This document shows positions 1 to 7,310 of a DNA stretch of 22,685 nucleotides, one piece after another; the stretch's first letter is position 1; every line of letters starts with the position of its first letter. Both the position numbers and the translations under genes were made by a program. Below the pieces are notes generated by a model. It saw nothing but the letters and a program-made list of their open reading frames with translations, was not told the DNA's origin and searched no databases. This DNA is from GWA2-46-10 sp964361435 (GTDB taxonomy: Bacteria; Patescibacteriota; Minisyncoccia; UBA6257; Colwellbacteraceae). Where the stretch lies: assembly GCA_964361435.1 (NCBI GenBank), contig CAYIAN010000005.1:1-22685 (forward strand), read 5' to 3'.

Positions 1-984
1 AGAACTAAGATTGTAGCTGGGGGCCTCAAAGAGTTCTCTGTAGAGGATTTGGTCCCCAAAGAAGAAACCATCATTACCATGTCTGGGGATGGGTACATCA
101 AGCGCATCTCGCCGGCAACATTCCACTCCCAGCATCGTGGGGGCAAGGGCTTAATTGGTTCATCCGTTGGGGAAGAGGATATTCTCGCTCATTTCCTAGG
201 GGCGAACACCCATGACGACATTTTATTCTTCACCGACAGAGGAAGAGTTTTTCAAACCAAGGTTTATGAGATTCCTCCAGGAACGCGGGTGAGTAAGGGA
301 CGCGCCGTTCACAACTTTCTGGAGTTGCCAAGCGAAGAGAGGATCAGCGCTATTATCAATTATTCAAACGAAGGTACGGACAAAGAAAAAAGTCTCTTTA
401 TGGCAACCGAAAAAGGTGTCGTGAAGAAAACCACCCTTAAAGATTTTGCCAATATTCGCCGTACCGGAATCATAGCCATTAATCTTAAGGAAAAAGATGT
501 CCTCAAGTGGGTAACCCTTGCCGGCAAGGGAGACGAGGTGATCATGGTAACAAAAGGAGGCAAATCAATTCGCTTCAAGGAATCTGACACTAGAGCTATG
601 GGGCGCTCTGCAGCCGGGGTAAGGGGTATCTCCCTCAAGGGGGGAGATATAGTAAGCTCATTCGATATTATTAAAGGCGACGATAAGGTGGAATTTCTTG
701 TAGTCATGGAGAACGGATACGGCAAGCGCACTCTCCTTAGTCAATATAAGGTTCAGCGTCGTGGAGGAAGCGGTATCATCACAGCCAAAGTTACCAGCAA
801 GACAGGAGGCGTAGTTTCTTCGCATGTTATAATCGATGAAGGAGAATTGCTAGCTATCTCCAAGAAGGGACAAGTTATCAGAACCAAGATTCAAGACATC
901 AGAAAGACCGGTCGGGCCGCCCAGGGAGTCCGCATTATGACTCTCAAATCCGGAGATAAATTAGCTGGCACTGTAGTCCTCTAG
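1..984 (+). CDS. gyrA: DNA gyrase subunit A, C-terminal domain (5' truncated by window edge)
   Basis: GyrA is the cleavage-religation subunit of DNA gyrase, and its C-terminal beta-pinwheel wraps DNA so that negative supercoils can be introduced. The reading frame is open from base 1, so the gene starts before the window and about 327 residues are visible, roughly one C-terminal domain. The first residues read GLKEFSVEDLVP followed by SGDGYIKR, the typical entry to the pinwheel. A GyrA-box-like motif QHRGGKG lies near fragment residue 45, and repeats of the same blade follow (RRTGIIAINLK, GRSAAGVRGISLK, QRRGGSGI, GRAAQGVRIMTLK). The good fit to the GyrA box favours gyrase over topoisomerase IV ParC. 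It ends in TAG six bases before the next ATG, suggesting co-transcription. Confidence 0.93.
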   Translation, partial: RTKIVAGGLKEFSVEDLVPKEETIITMSGDGYIKRISPATFHSQHRGGKGLIGSSVGEEDILAHFLGANTHDDILFFTDRGRVFQTKVYEIPPGTRVSKGRAVHNFLELPSEERISAIINYSNEGTDKEKSLFMATEKGVVKKTTLKDFANIRRTGIIAINLKEKDVLKWVTLAGKGDEVIMVTKGGKSIRFKESDTRAMGRSAAGVRGISLKGGDIVSSFDIIKGDDKVEFLVVMENGYGKRTLLSQYKVQRRGGSGIITAKVTSKTGGVVSSHVIIDEGELLAISKKGQVIRTKIQDIRKTGRAAQGVRIMTLKSGDKLAGTVVL

Positions 985-990
985 GACCAG

Positions 991-2379
991 ATGCAATTCA
1001 CGAAAAAGCAAATAATCTTTTTAACAGTGGGAGGGGTTACCGCGTTTATTTTGGCATTGGTGGCTTTGGATATGCTACCCGGCCTAAACTACAAAGAAAA
1101 CATTACAACCCTTACCTTCTGGGGAGTAGATGATCCTAAAATTTGGGCAAAGACTATAACTAATTTTAGAACCGATAGGCCAGACCTAGCGATATCTTAT
1201 AAGCGAATCTCGGAAGACAATTATGAAAAAGAGCTTGTTAACGCTATGGCCCTAGGGAAGGGTCCAGACATTTTTATGTTCGAAAACAACTGGCTTCTCA
1301 AACACGGGGATAAGGTTGCACCCGCCCCTCCGGGAAAGATGACCACAGATACCGTAAAGACACTATTCCCCCAGGTCGCAGAAGATGATTTTCTAGCGAA
1401 CAATCAGGTGTACGCCCTTCCTTTATATATAGATACCCTCGCAATGGTATATAACCGTACTCTTTTTGATCAAGGAGAAATCGTTTTTCCTCCCAAGACC
1501 TGGAATGAAGTAGCGTTGGCAACCAGCGCTTTGAAGATTGTGGAGGGAGACACCATTAAAAGAGGAGCTTTTGCTCTTGGAGGGTCATCCAGGAATATAG
1601 TCAATGCCGCTGATATTGTGAGTGCATTTTTCCTCCAAAACGGAAACAGTATGGTTAATAAAGAATTAAACAGATCAACCTTTTCAGACAGAAAAGGGAA
1701 AGACGCTTTTAGTATATACGTTAGGTTTGCCGACCCCGCCAGCTCTTCATATACTTGGAATCAATCTTTGCACATGGACAGTGAGGCTCTAGTTAGAGGT
1801 GAGGTAGCCGCCATCTTTGCGTATGCGACGGAGGCGCAAGATCTGGAAGATAGAAACTCCTTTTTGGATATAGGTGTGGCTCCCCTTCCCCAAATTGATC
1901 CCACGGATGAAGTAAGCATGGCTGATTATTGGGGATTGGCAGTTTCTGGCAGAAGCTCTCATAAAATCAAGGGCAAGATGGTGAACACCACCAGAGAAGC
2001 CTGGGATTTTGTGATTTTTGCTACGACTAATGAAGATGCAGCCTCAACCTATATGGCACACACAGGGCGCCCACCTGCGCTGAGGACTTTAATTAATGAG
2101 ATCATAGCTACTAATGAAAACACGGCCGCGGCCTATGCTGTATACAAAGAGCGTCGACCTGCGTTGAGGACTGTAATTGATAAAACCATAGCCAATCCGA
2201 AGCTGGGAATATTTGCCTCCCAAGCTCTTACGGCTAGAAGTTGGTTGCGGCTCGGAGAAGAATCTTTTGCAGAAGCTATTGATGGGGCGGTTGAGGCCAC
2301 TCTGAATGGAGAATTGGCTGCTCCCAAAGCTCTAGATAGGGCAGGAGGTATAATTACGGAAGAACTCCAATCGAGATGA
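991..2379 (+). CDS. Membrane-anchored extracellular solute-binding protein (family 1-like), orphan
   Basis: This 462-residue protein resembles ABC sugar-type solute-binding proteins. It has an N-terminal hydrophobic segment (about residues 9-30, IIFLTVGGVTAFILALVAL), then a periplasmic-binding-protein body with LTFWGVDDPKIW, GKGPDIFMFENNW, YALPLYIDTLAMVYNRTLF, and late TGRPPALR and ALTARSWL motifs. There is no lipobox Cys, so it is probably held by an uncleaved helix. AGGA lies five bases before the ATG. No permease or ATPase gene is near, so a transport role is uncertain. A tandem duplication of about 28 residues sits inside the TGRPPALR region. Its stop codon overlaps the next start (ATGA), tying it to the pilin-like cluster. 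The family is fairly clear; the ligand is unknown. Confidence 0.82.
   Translation: MQFTKKQIIFLTVGGVTAFILALVALDMLPGLNYKENITTLTFWGVDDPKIWAKTITNFRTDRPDLAISYKRISEDNYEKELVNAMALGKGPDIFMFENNWLLKHGDKVAPAPPGKMTTDTVKTLFPQVAEDDFLANNQVYALPLYIDTLAMVYNRTLFDQGEIVFPPKTWNEVALATSALKIVEGDTIKRGAFALGGSSRNIVNAADIVSAFFLQNGNSMVNKELNRSTFSDRKGKDAFSIYVRFADPASSSYTWNQSLHMDSEALVRGEVAAIFAYATEAQDLEDRNSFLDIGVAPLPQIDPTDEVSMADYWGLAVSGRSSHKIKGKMVNTTREAWDFVIFATTNEDAASTYMAHTGRPPALRTLINEIIATNENTAAAYAVYKERRPALRTVIDKTIANPKLGIFASQALTARSWLRLGEESFAEAIDGAVEATLNGELAAPKALDRAGGIITEELQSR
2065..2200 (+). repeat. Tandem in-frame duplication inside the solute-binding gene
   Basis: The segment coding GRPPALRTLINEIIA (from 2065) recurs 84 bases later as ERRPALRTVIDKTIA (from 2149). 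At DNA level the blocks starting at 2068 and 2152 match closely (CCTGCGYTGAGGACT in both). The unit is 28 codons, so the frame is kept. In related binding proteins a single such segment leads directly into the L-G-I-F-A-xx-A-L-T-A-R part, so the first unit looks like the added one. Confidence 0.8.
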
Positions 2380-3200
2380 CGAACTGGATAGTAAAAACAG
2401 CATTGGGAGCAGAGCATTTTTTGGCACGCATAGTGCCTGAGTGCGATCCATCAAATACTGACGATTCAGCTCTGCCTGATTGTAATCTGGATCAGTTGCT
2501 CCTTATGGGACAAAACATTGTTTACTTTTTGACTACAGCCGCTTTCATTATTACAGCATTTTTTATAGTAATAGGGGCTTTCAAGATGATTGTCTCGGGA
2601 GGCAACGAGAAAATCTTAACCAGCGCTAAGGACAACATCAGATCAGCCATTTACGGCTTGATTATAGTGTTAGTTTCTTGGGTGGTCTTGAATAGCATTA
2701 TCACTGCGTTCAAGAGCGATGCGTGTACTGGGGATTGGTGGAAGTTTGGGAACAACGGTTTGAAGTGCGGGGAATTTATTGGGGAGGATGGGGATGCCGA
2801 AGAGGTTGTTGGTGTGTATTGCAAGGCCAAGCCCGGAGCTACTGTCTTCTGCAGAAATTTACCGAGCCAATTTTTGTGTATCGGAGGAGTACCTGGAATT
2901 ATCAGCCTTAATCAATACTGTCAGTGGAGTAGTGGTAGTGGTACTTGTGCCAATAAGGGAAGTGAAGTAAACCTATGCACTAAAGTCAACTGTGGTGCCA
3001 TCGAGATCTCGGATGTCACCAGTGCTAGACAGTGCGCAGAATTCCCCGTTAACCTTTGCTGTCGGGTTCCGGAGGTAGGGAGTGCCACCGAATCTTCATC
3101 TTTATCCACAACTTTGAATGCGGACGAGCTGGGTTCAGGAGAACTCGAAGACGATGATCCATTTTCCAGTCTTGATGATGATTTAGATCTAGATTTCTAG
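2376..3200 (+). CDS. Two-helix pilin-like membrane protein with Cys-rich exported domain
   Basis: This is a 274-residue protein. Two hydrophobic helices (about residues 42-68 and 90-110) are joined by the loop MIVSGGNEKILTSAKDNIRSA. A helix-(S/T)GGNE-K/R-helix plan is typical of the short type IV secretion pilin-like proteins of Patescibacteria and recurs in the genes at 4885 and 5638. After the second helix comes a unique tail of about 160 residues with 12 cysteines, including a CC pair (CCRVPEVG), ending in a very acidic stretch. The many cysteines suggest an exported, disulfide-bonded domain. The start overlaps the previous stop (ATGA). The role could be a surface appendage or envelope complex component; no ATPase is in view to confirm secretion. 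Confidence 0.7.
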   Translation: MTNWIVKTALGAEHFLARIVPECDPSNTDDSALPDCNLDQLLLMGQNIVYFLTTAAFIITAFFIVIGAFKMIVSGGNEKILTSAKDNIRSAIYGLIIVLVSWVVLNSIITAFKSDACTGDWWKFGNNGLKCGEFIGEDGDAEEVVGVYCKAKPGATVFCRNLPSQFLCIGGVPGIISLNQYCQWSSGSGTCANKGSEVNLCTKVNCGAIEISDVTSARQCAEFPVNLCCRVPEVGSATESSSLSTTLNADELGSGELEDDDPFSSLDDDLDLDF

Positions 3201-3252
3201 GGATACCAAGAGAGTTATCCACTCACCTTCACCCTTTCTTCAAACACCAATT

Positions 3253-3261
3253 TGCTACAAT
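3253..3261 (+). promoter_or_regulatory. Extended -10 promoter of the small anchored protein
   Basis: TGCTACAAT is an extended -10 box (TG-N-TACAAT) ending eight bases before the ATG at 3270, with no clear -35. Transcription would begin at about 3268, leaving essentially no 5' leader. Confidence 0.5.
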
Positions 3262-3269
3262 TAAACACA

Positions 3270-3482
3270 ATGAATAAGAACACGATCTTATGGTCAGTAA
3301 TAGCTGTATTGGTAATCGTAGCCGTCTTCTTAGTGGACTGGAGCCGTTACTCTGACCAGTACCCCACGGATGAGGAGATTAACCAGTTGGTAGAAGAAAT
3401 AGACAGCAACCAAAGTGACTTCGAAATAGGCTCAGAAGTAGATGAAACTATCGAAGCAGACCTCTCAGAATTTATAGAATGA
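3270..3482 (+). CDS. Small single-helix acidic protein, function unknown
   Basis: This 70-residue protein has one N-terminal membrane helix (about residues 6-24, ILWSVIAVLVIVAVFLVDW) followed by a short, strongly acidic exported or cytoplasmic tail. A TTG six codons upstream is in frame, but it lies inside the -10 region of the proposed promoter, so the ATG at 3270 is preferred. No Shine-Dalgarno sequence is seen. Its stop overlaps the next start (ATGA), so it is probably translated together with the coiled-coil protein. No family is recognised. Its position inside the pilin-like cluster suggests an accessory envelope role, which is only inference. Confidence 0.65.
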   Translation: MNKNTILWSVIAVLVIVAVFLVDWSRYSDQYPTDEEINQLVEEIDSNQSDFEIGSEVDETIEADLSEFIE

Positions 3483-4600
3483 ACCGAGCAAAGAAAACTT
3501 TCACAGTTCTCATCTTAATCAGTTTTTTACTTCCAACATCTCTTGTAGCTGCGCGACAAGTGGGTTCCATTGAGGTTCTCAGGAATGAGATTAATGGATT
3601 AACTGATCAATATAAAAATAAGAAAACGGAAATTGATCGTCTGAAGGAAGAGTATCGAGTATCTGGAGACGAGAGCGTAAGACAACAAATTAACGTTCTT
3701 ATCGGTCTTCGCATAGCGCAGTTAATTGAGATTGACTTGAAGCGTCTAGAAATAGCAAAAATTAAAATGGGAAGCGCAGAAGCGGGGGTAGAGTTTCTTT
3801 TGGGTGAAGATGCCGAAGGTTATAACACTTTGACGGATCAACGGGAACAAACCCTTGCAAAGTTAGAAAAGTTGAAAGAAAAGATGAGGGCGGGTGTGTC
3901 TATTAAGTATAACCCAGCAGTAACGGATCTTATTAACTCGGGCAAACTGGATCTAGTAACCATGAAAGAAATAAGGGATGAATTGATAAAAGTCCATAAA
4001 ACCCTAGTGAACAACCTAATGAATAGAATAGCTGCCGGATATATTTATACAGCCCATAAGGATATAGAGGGCCTTGTAAACAAATTGAAGTACAAAGCAT
4101 GGTGTGAAATAAATTCCTTAGCACACCCATTAACTGGCGATCCTGTTCCTGGTATGCGCAATACGATTCTCCCAGACTTCACAAGCTTGTATAATGCCAA
4201 CCCCGCCGATTACGTAGGGATAGAAAATATATTACGGGATTGTAACGTTTTCACGGAGGCGGAAGCAGCCTTCCGCGAATTTAGTAAGGTTTCTTACGAT
4301 ACTAACTTAAAGGATACGGAAACTTTCCATTCGGCAGGAAAGCTTCACCTAGATAAAGCCAAATCTGACCTCAAACGTAAGCAAAAAGCATCTAAAACAT
4401 GGAAGCTCGATTTTGACACATGGTACGAATCTTACGGAGGAAATCGTTATTGCCGTGATCCAGGCGCCGTGACACTCCCTCTACTATCGACTTTGCGCCC
4501 CGATCAAAGGGACGATTATCGGTTAATGTTTGACTATTCCTATCTCTGTGGATCTGGTGAAAAAGACTCCTCTAGTACGGGCTATCCTGGTAGAAACTAG
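3479..4600 (+). CDS. Exported coiled-coil protein, function unknown
   Basis: This 373-residue protein begins with a signal peptide (MNRAKKTFTVLILISFLLP, probable cleavage after LVAA near residue 24). Residues of about 30-130 are rich in charged heptad-like sequence (NEINGLTDQYKNKKTEIDRL and onward) and probably form a coiled coil. The C-terminal part is globular in appearance, with four cysteines (WCEIN, RDCNVF, RYCRDPG, YLCGSG) that could pair outside the cytoplasm. It overlaps the upstream small gene by four bases. I do not recognise a family. Being exported and sitting between pilin-like genes, it may be a structural or assembly partner of them. Confidence 0.8.
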   Translation: MNRAKKTFTVLILISFLLPTSLVAARQVGSIEVLRNEINGLTDQYKNKKTEIDRLKEEYRVSGDESVRQQINVLIGLRIAQLIEIDLKRLEIAKIKMGSAEAGVEFLLGEDAEGYNTLTDQREQTLAKLEKLKEKMRAGVSIKYNPAVTDLINSGKLDLVTMKEIRDELIKVHKTLVNNLMNRIAAGYIYTAHKDIEGLVNKLKYKAWCEINSLAHPLTGDPVPGMRNTILPDFTSLYNANPADYVGIENILRDCNVFTEAEAAFREFSKVSYDTNLKDTETFHSAGKLHLDKAKSDLKRKQKASKTWKLDFDTWYESYGGNRYCRDPGAVTLPLLSTLRPDQRDDYRLMFDYSYLCGSGEKDSSSTGYPGRN

Positions 4601-4735
4601 TTTAGACAACAGCTACCTCAACAAAGATAGTTTTCTTTTGATGCACGAGACATTTACTTTGGTGAGTAGGCAGAACTACCCTAGGTAAAATTACTACACC
4701 TGTCCCCACAGTCTTAGAAGAAGTCTGGGAGTATA

Positions 4736-4840
4736 ATGCGTAATGAAACTTTTAAAGGGAACATGAACGCTGACGATTGGGCCTATAGTAATAGGTCGGA
4801 TGGCTTTTGCTGTCGGGTTCCAGAGGTTGGGGATGGGTAA
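4736..4840 (+). CDS. Short ORF sharing a CCRVPEVG end with the pilin-like gene; remnant or micropeptide
   Basis: This is a 34-codon frame (or 25 codons from the ATG at 4763, which has AAAGGGA upstream). It ends GFCCRVPEVGDG-stop. The block from 4807 matches the DNA near 3056 in the Cys-rich pilin-like gene over about 22 bases with one mismatch, and the further differences fall in third codon positions (CCG/CCA, GTA/GTT), so the similarity is at coding level. The rest does not match. It may be the 3' end of a decayed paralogue or a small expressed Cys protein. A TATAAT at 4732 overlaps the first ATG. The remainder of the gap (4601-4735) shows nothing I recognise. Confidence 0.35.
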   Translation: MRNETFKGNMNADDWAYSNRSDGFCCRVPEVGDG

Positions 4841-4872
4841 ACATGCCAACGGGATAAAACAGGCAAATAAGT

Positions 4873-4878
4873 TATAAT
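4873..4878 (+). promoter_or_regulatory. Perfect -10 box giving a leaderless start
   Basis: TATAAT ends six bases before the ATG at 4885, so the expected transcription start is the start codon itself. No -35 hexamer and no Shine-Dalgarno sequence are seen. Confidence 0.55.
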
Positions 4879-4884
4879 AAAAAC

Positions 4885-5589
4885 ATGAAAATACTCACCA
4901 GAGTTTGGATAAATCTTACTGTAATGTTACTACCAATCCAAAGTGCTTTTGCCCAAAGCGACGTTCCTATTCTACCTTCGCCTAATGATAACGGTAACGG
5001 ATCAGATACGACTCTTCCTACTCCAGACACAATCGAAATCTCAATCCCCAATCCGCTTAAGGCAGATAGCGTAGAAAAGGTGGTTAGCTCTATAGGCAAC
5101 TACCTCATCGGGATATCAGCGGCGGTGTTGACTGTTATGGTTCTCTGGGGAGCGTTTCAATTTATGACATCCGGTGGAAACGAAGAGAGAGTAAGTAAAG
5201 GGAAAAAAACTATCTACTGGGCCGTATTGGGATTTATAGTTTTGCTAATAGCCGGCGGGTTGGCTTCCCTTGTTGCCGATATTCTAGGAGGTGCTGACGT
5301 GGATACTGGCGATACGGGTATAGAAGGGATATCCATCAGTGGATTCGGAGGAGTGAAGGGAGTAATTCTCACCATCGCCAAATGGATGTTTGGCATTCTA
5401 ATGAGCATGGGGATCATCATGACCCTATACTCAGCCTTCCTCTATATGTTCTCTGGCGGGAATTCCGAGAAAATAGGTGGTGCCAGGAGGACTCTTACGT
5501 ACGCCATAGTTGCCTTAGCAATTGGGGTAGTCTCTGGAGGCGTGGCGGTATTAATCCGAAACCTCTTAGATAGCGCCACTGGTGGCTAG
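4885..5589 (+). CDS. Double pilin-like membrane protein (two copies of the two-helix unit)
   Basis: This 234-residue protein has a clear signal peptide (cleavage likely after AFA, before QSDVPI, near residue 24). A Pro/Asp/Asn-rich spacer follows, then two successive copies of the pilin-like helix-loop-helix unit. The first has GAFQFMTSGGNEERVSKGKK (about residues 90-109) between helices; the second has YMFSGGNSEKIGGARRTLTY (about 188-207). Both show the SGGN-E/S-K/R loop seen at 2376 and resemble the single unit at 5638. The family is known from patescibacterial type IV secretion pilin-like proteins. It appears to be a tandem duplication or fusion that gives four membrane helices. Its own TATAAT box lies immediately upstream. 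Confidence 0.75.
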   Translation: MKILTRVWINLTVMLLPIQSAFAQSDVPILPSPNDNGNGSDTTLPTPDTIEISIPNPLKADSVEKVVSSIGNYLIGISAAVLTVMVLWGAFQFMTSGGNEERVSKGKKTIYWAVLGFIVLLIAGGLASLVADILGGADVDTGDTGIEGISISGFGGVKGVILTIAKWMFGILMSMGIIMTLYSAFLYMFSGGNSEKIGGARRTLTYAIVALAIGVVSGGVAVLIRNLLDSATGG

Positions 5590-5611
5590 GTAGAATAAGT
5601 TTGTATTTGTT

Positions 5612-5620
5612 TGATATAAT
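5612..5620 (+). promoter_or_regulatory. Extended -10 promoter of the single pilin-like gene
   Basis: TGATATAAT is an extended consensus -10 (TG-N-TATAAT). Transcription would start near 5627, about 11 bases before the ATG at 5638. This makes the upstream TTG at 5623 an unlikely start. Confidence 0.6.
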
Positions 5621-5637
5621 GGTTGAAAAGGTCGGTG

Positions 5638-6039
5638 ATGATTAATTGGTTAATGAAAAAATTATTAGCAGTAAAAACGTTTCTCTTTTTGTCTAGCCTA
5701 AGTCCGGTGGTTGTTTTTGCTCAAGATGCTTGGGATCCAAGAGACGATGATCTCGATGTGCCCGAACTTCCAGCAGCAGCTCCAAATGATTTTGCGAGCG
5801 TGATCGGTCTGATAGTGACAGTTGCTCAATGGATGTTCGGAATGCTAATGGCCCTCAGCATAGTCTTTATTTTGTATTCTGCGTTCATGTACATTATTGC
5901 CCAAGGTAACCCAGAACGCATTGATACTGCCAAGAGGATTCTGATCTACGCCATAGTGGGATTGGTAGTGGCAGTGGTAGCAGGGGGAGTAGGGGCAGTA
6001 GTACAAAACTTCCTACTGGATTCACAGGGTAATCAATAA
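5638..6039 (+). CDS. Pilin-like membrane protein (single two-helix unit)
   Basis: This 133-residue protein starts with a signal peptide (MINWLMKKLLAVKTFLFLSS, probable cleavage after VFA before QDAWDP). A short acidic segment follows, then two membrane helices joined by the loop IIAQGNPERIDTAKRILIYA. It has the same plan as the units at 2376 and 4885. The shared IVTVAQWMFGMLMALSI versus LTIAKWMFGILMSMGI shows it is closest to the second unit of the preceding gene. ATG 5638 is chosen because AAAGG lies seven bases before it and the promoter would start transcription near 5627. TTG 5623, GTG 5635 and ATG 5653 are alternatives. A strong terminator follows, closing the cluster. Confidence 0.75.
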   Translation: MINWLMKKLLAVKTFLFLSSLSPVVVFAQDAWDPRDDDLDVPELPAAAPNDFASVIGLIVTVAQWMFGMLMALSIVFILYSAFMYIIAQGNPERIDTAKRILIYAIVGLVVAVVAGGVGAVVQNFLLDSQGNQ

Positions 6040-6062
6040 TAGTTAGTAGATTGGGGACAGAA

Positions 6063-6086
6063 ATCCACCCTAGCGGGTGGGTTTTT
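6063..6086 (+). terminator. Rho-independent terminator of the pilin-like cluster
   Basis: CCACCC-TAGC-GGGTGG forms a six-base-pair stem with a four-base loop, followed by GTTTTTGTTTTT. This is a canonical intrinsic terminator about 25 bases after the last pilin-like gene. Confidence 0.88.
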
Positions 6087-6121
6087 GTTTTTGTATGTAA
6101 ATCACCATGGCTATAACGAAG

Positions 6122-6166
6122 CAGAGCCCGAGGTCCCACACTGGTAGTGCAGGAGCTCGGGCTCTG
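6122..6166 (-). terminator. Long GC-rich hairpin ending the GC-rich operon
   Basis: CAGAGCCCGAG (6122-6132) is perfectly complementary to CTCGGGCTCTG (6156-6166), with a smaller CACT/AGTG pairing inside the loop. It lies 14 bases beyond the minus-strand stop at 6180. There is no clean T tract after it on the minus strand, so it may be a terminator, a 3' stability element or both. Confidence 0.6.
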
Positions 6167-6179
6167 AAAGCCGATCTCG

Positions 6180-7310
6180 TCAGGACGGGACACATGGTTG
6201 TCCGGTCCATGGGTCTTCTATCAACCCGCGGTTCCAGGCCCAAAGAACCGCGGTGCCTTCTCCGTAGTGGAGAAGGAAGTAGGGTGCCCCTCCCCCGAGC
6301 GACCCTGCGGGGTCGTTGCACTTCACAGTGCCTCGAGCTCCCGTTGAGGGGAACTCCACCTCGAACCAGGTCGAGGTGGTGGCAGGGAGGAGAACCGCGT
6401 CGGTCCATCTGCCGGGATCCGGCAGTTCGAACCAGACGCAGTTGTCCAGGTCTTTGTCTGGTACCTTGATCTCGTACCAGACAAAGCCATCCGCCGGGTC
6501 GCCATAGTCCGACCAGCTGGCCTCTTCGCACTGGGGGTACGATGAGGCCGTGGTCGCGGTAGACGTTGGGGCGGTGGTGCGGGCGTTTGTCGAGGAGGTG
6601 GTGCTGGACTGGAAACCAACCCACACCAACCCCCCGACGATGGCGGCAAAGATGAGCATCTGCACCGTCATCCTCCGGTTCACTCCGGGGGTTGCGAAGC
6701 CGAGAGCCACGATGGCTACGGCCCCGATAATCCCCCAGGCGACCGGCTCATTGCCGGCATCCCAGTACGCCCACGCGGACGTACCGGCAAGCGCGACAAC
6801 GGCGCTACCGATAAGGATCCTCCTTACCCTCTTCGTTGGCGGTGCGATCACCGCTAGCAAAGAGAAGAGTCCCACCAGTATTAAGCCACCGAAAACCTCG
6901 GGGCGATCCACGATCGGGACCGCTGAGGCCCAGACGGCAGCACCGACTGGCAGGAGGAGAGTTATGGCCACCCGGAGGGTGACCATGCGTACCGTTTCAG
7001 CGAGGGCCTCACCTCGCCCGAAATAGCGCGCGAAACTCTCGCCCAGGAGGAATCCCGCAATGGTTCTCGAAAACCGGGCGCCCATCAAAAGAATGCCTCC
7101 GAAGAGCGCAATCCCTCCGGCGACCGATACGAGTATCCACGTATCGGCGTTCTCCTCCGCCGCCGCGATGATCGCAACGGTGGAGATAAGAACAACGACG
7201 GTCGCCCAACGGACGAACGTCATGGCGCGGTCCCACTCTTTGGTAGCGCGGATTGCGACGTGGGTTACCCCCCGTCGCCCTCCCCGCCGAAATCGGTTGG
7301 CTGCGCTCAT
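6180..7310 (-). CDS. Seven-helix membrane protein with exported four-Cys domain, unknown
   Basis: This 376-residue protein lies in strongly GC-rich DNA. After a basic N-terminus (MSAANRFRRGGRRG) come about seven hydrophobic helices (roughly residues 32-51, 57-78, 107-129, 137-156, 165-183, 190-208, 215-233). A Ser/Thr-rich linker follows, then a domain of about 120 residues with four cysteines (PQCEEAS, DNCVWFE, VKCND, QPCVPS). An odd helix count and a basic N-terminus place that domain outside the cell. The ATG at 7310 overlaps the upstream stop (ATGA) and has AAGGAGGG before it. A longer open frame continues upstream but runs through the gene at 7307-7792, so it is not used. No family is recognised. 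Confidence 0.82.
   Translation of the reverse strand: MSAANRFRRGGRRGVTHVAIRATKEWDRAMTFVRWATVVVLISTVAIIAAAEENADTWILVSVAGGIALFGGILLMGARFSRTIAGFLLGESFARYFGRGEALAETVRMVTLRVAITLLLPVGAAVWASAVPIVDRPEVFGGLILVGLFSLLAVIAPPTKRVRRILIGSAVVALAGTSAWAYWDAGNEPVAWGIIGAVAIVALGFATPGVNRRMTVQMLIFAAIVGGLVWVGFQSSTTSSTNARTTAPTSTATTASSYPQCEEASWSDYGDPADGFVWYEIKVPDKDLDNCVWFELPDPGRWTDAVLLPATTSTWFEVEFPSTGARGTVKCNDPAGSLGGGAPYFLLHYGEGTAVLWAWNRGLIEDPWTGQPCVPS

Noticed and set aside
3102..3223. DnaA-box-like TTATCCACA at 3102 and 12942 and TTATCCACT at 3215, downstream of gyrA
   Set aside because: Only two perfect boxes 10 kb apart, one inside a gene; no AT-rich unwinding region or dnaA/dnaN nearby, so no origin is claimed.
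4601..4735. Gap before the short Cys ORF searched for RNA genes or terminators
   Set aside because: No stable hairpin with T tract, tRNA or long frame was found.
6378..6396. Possible second copy of the tRNA-Leu 3' end (GGCAGGGAGGAG) as an attachment site
   Set aside because: The similarity is short and broken and falls inside a coding region; it is not a convincing att site.
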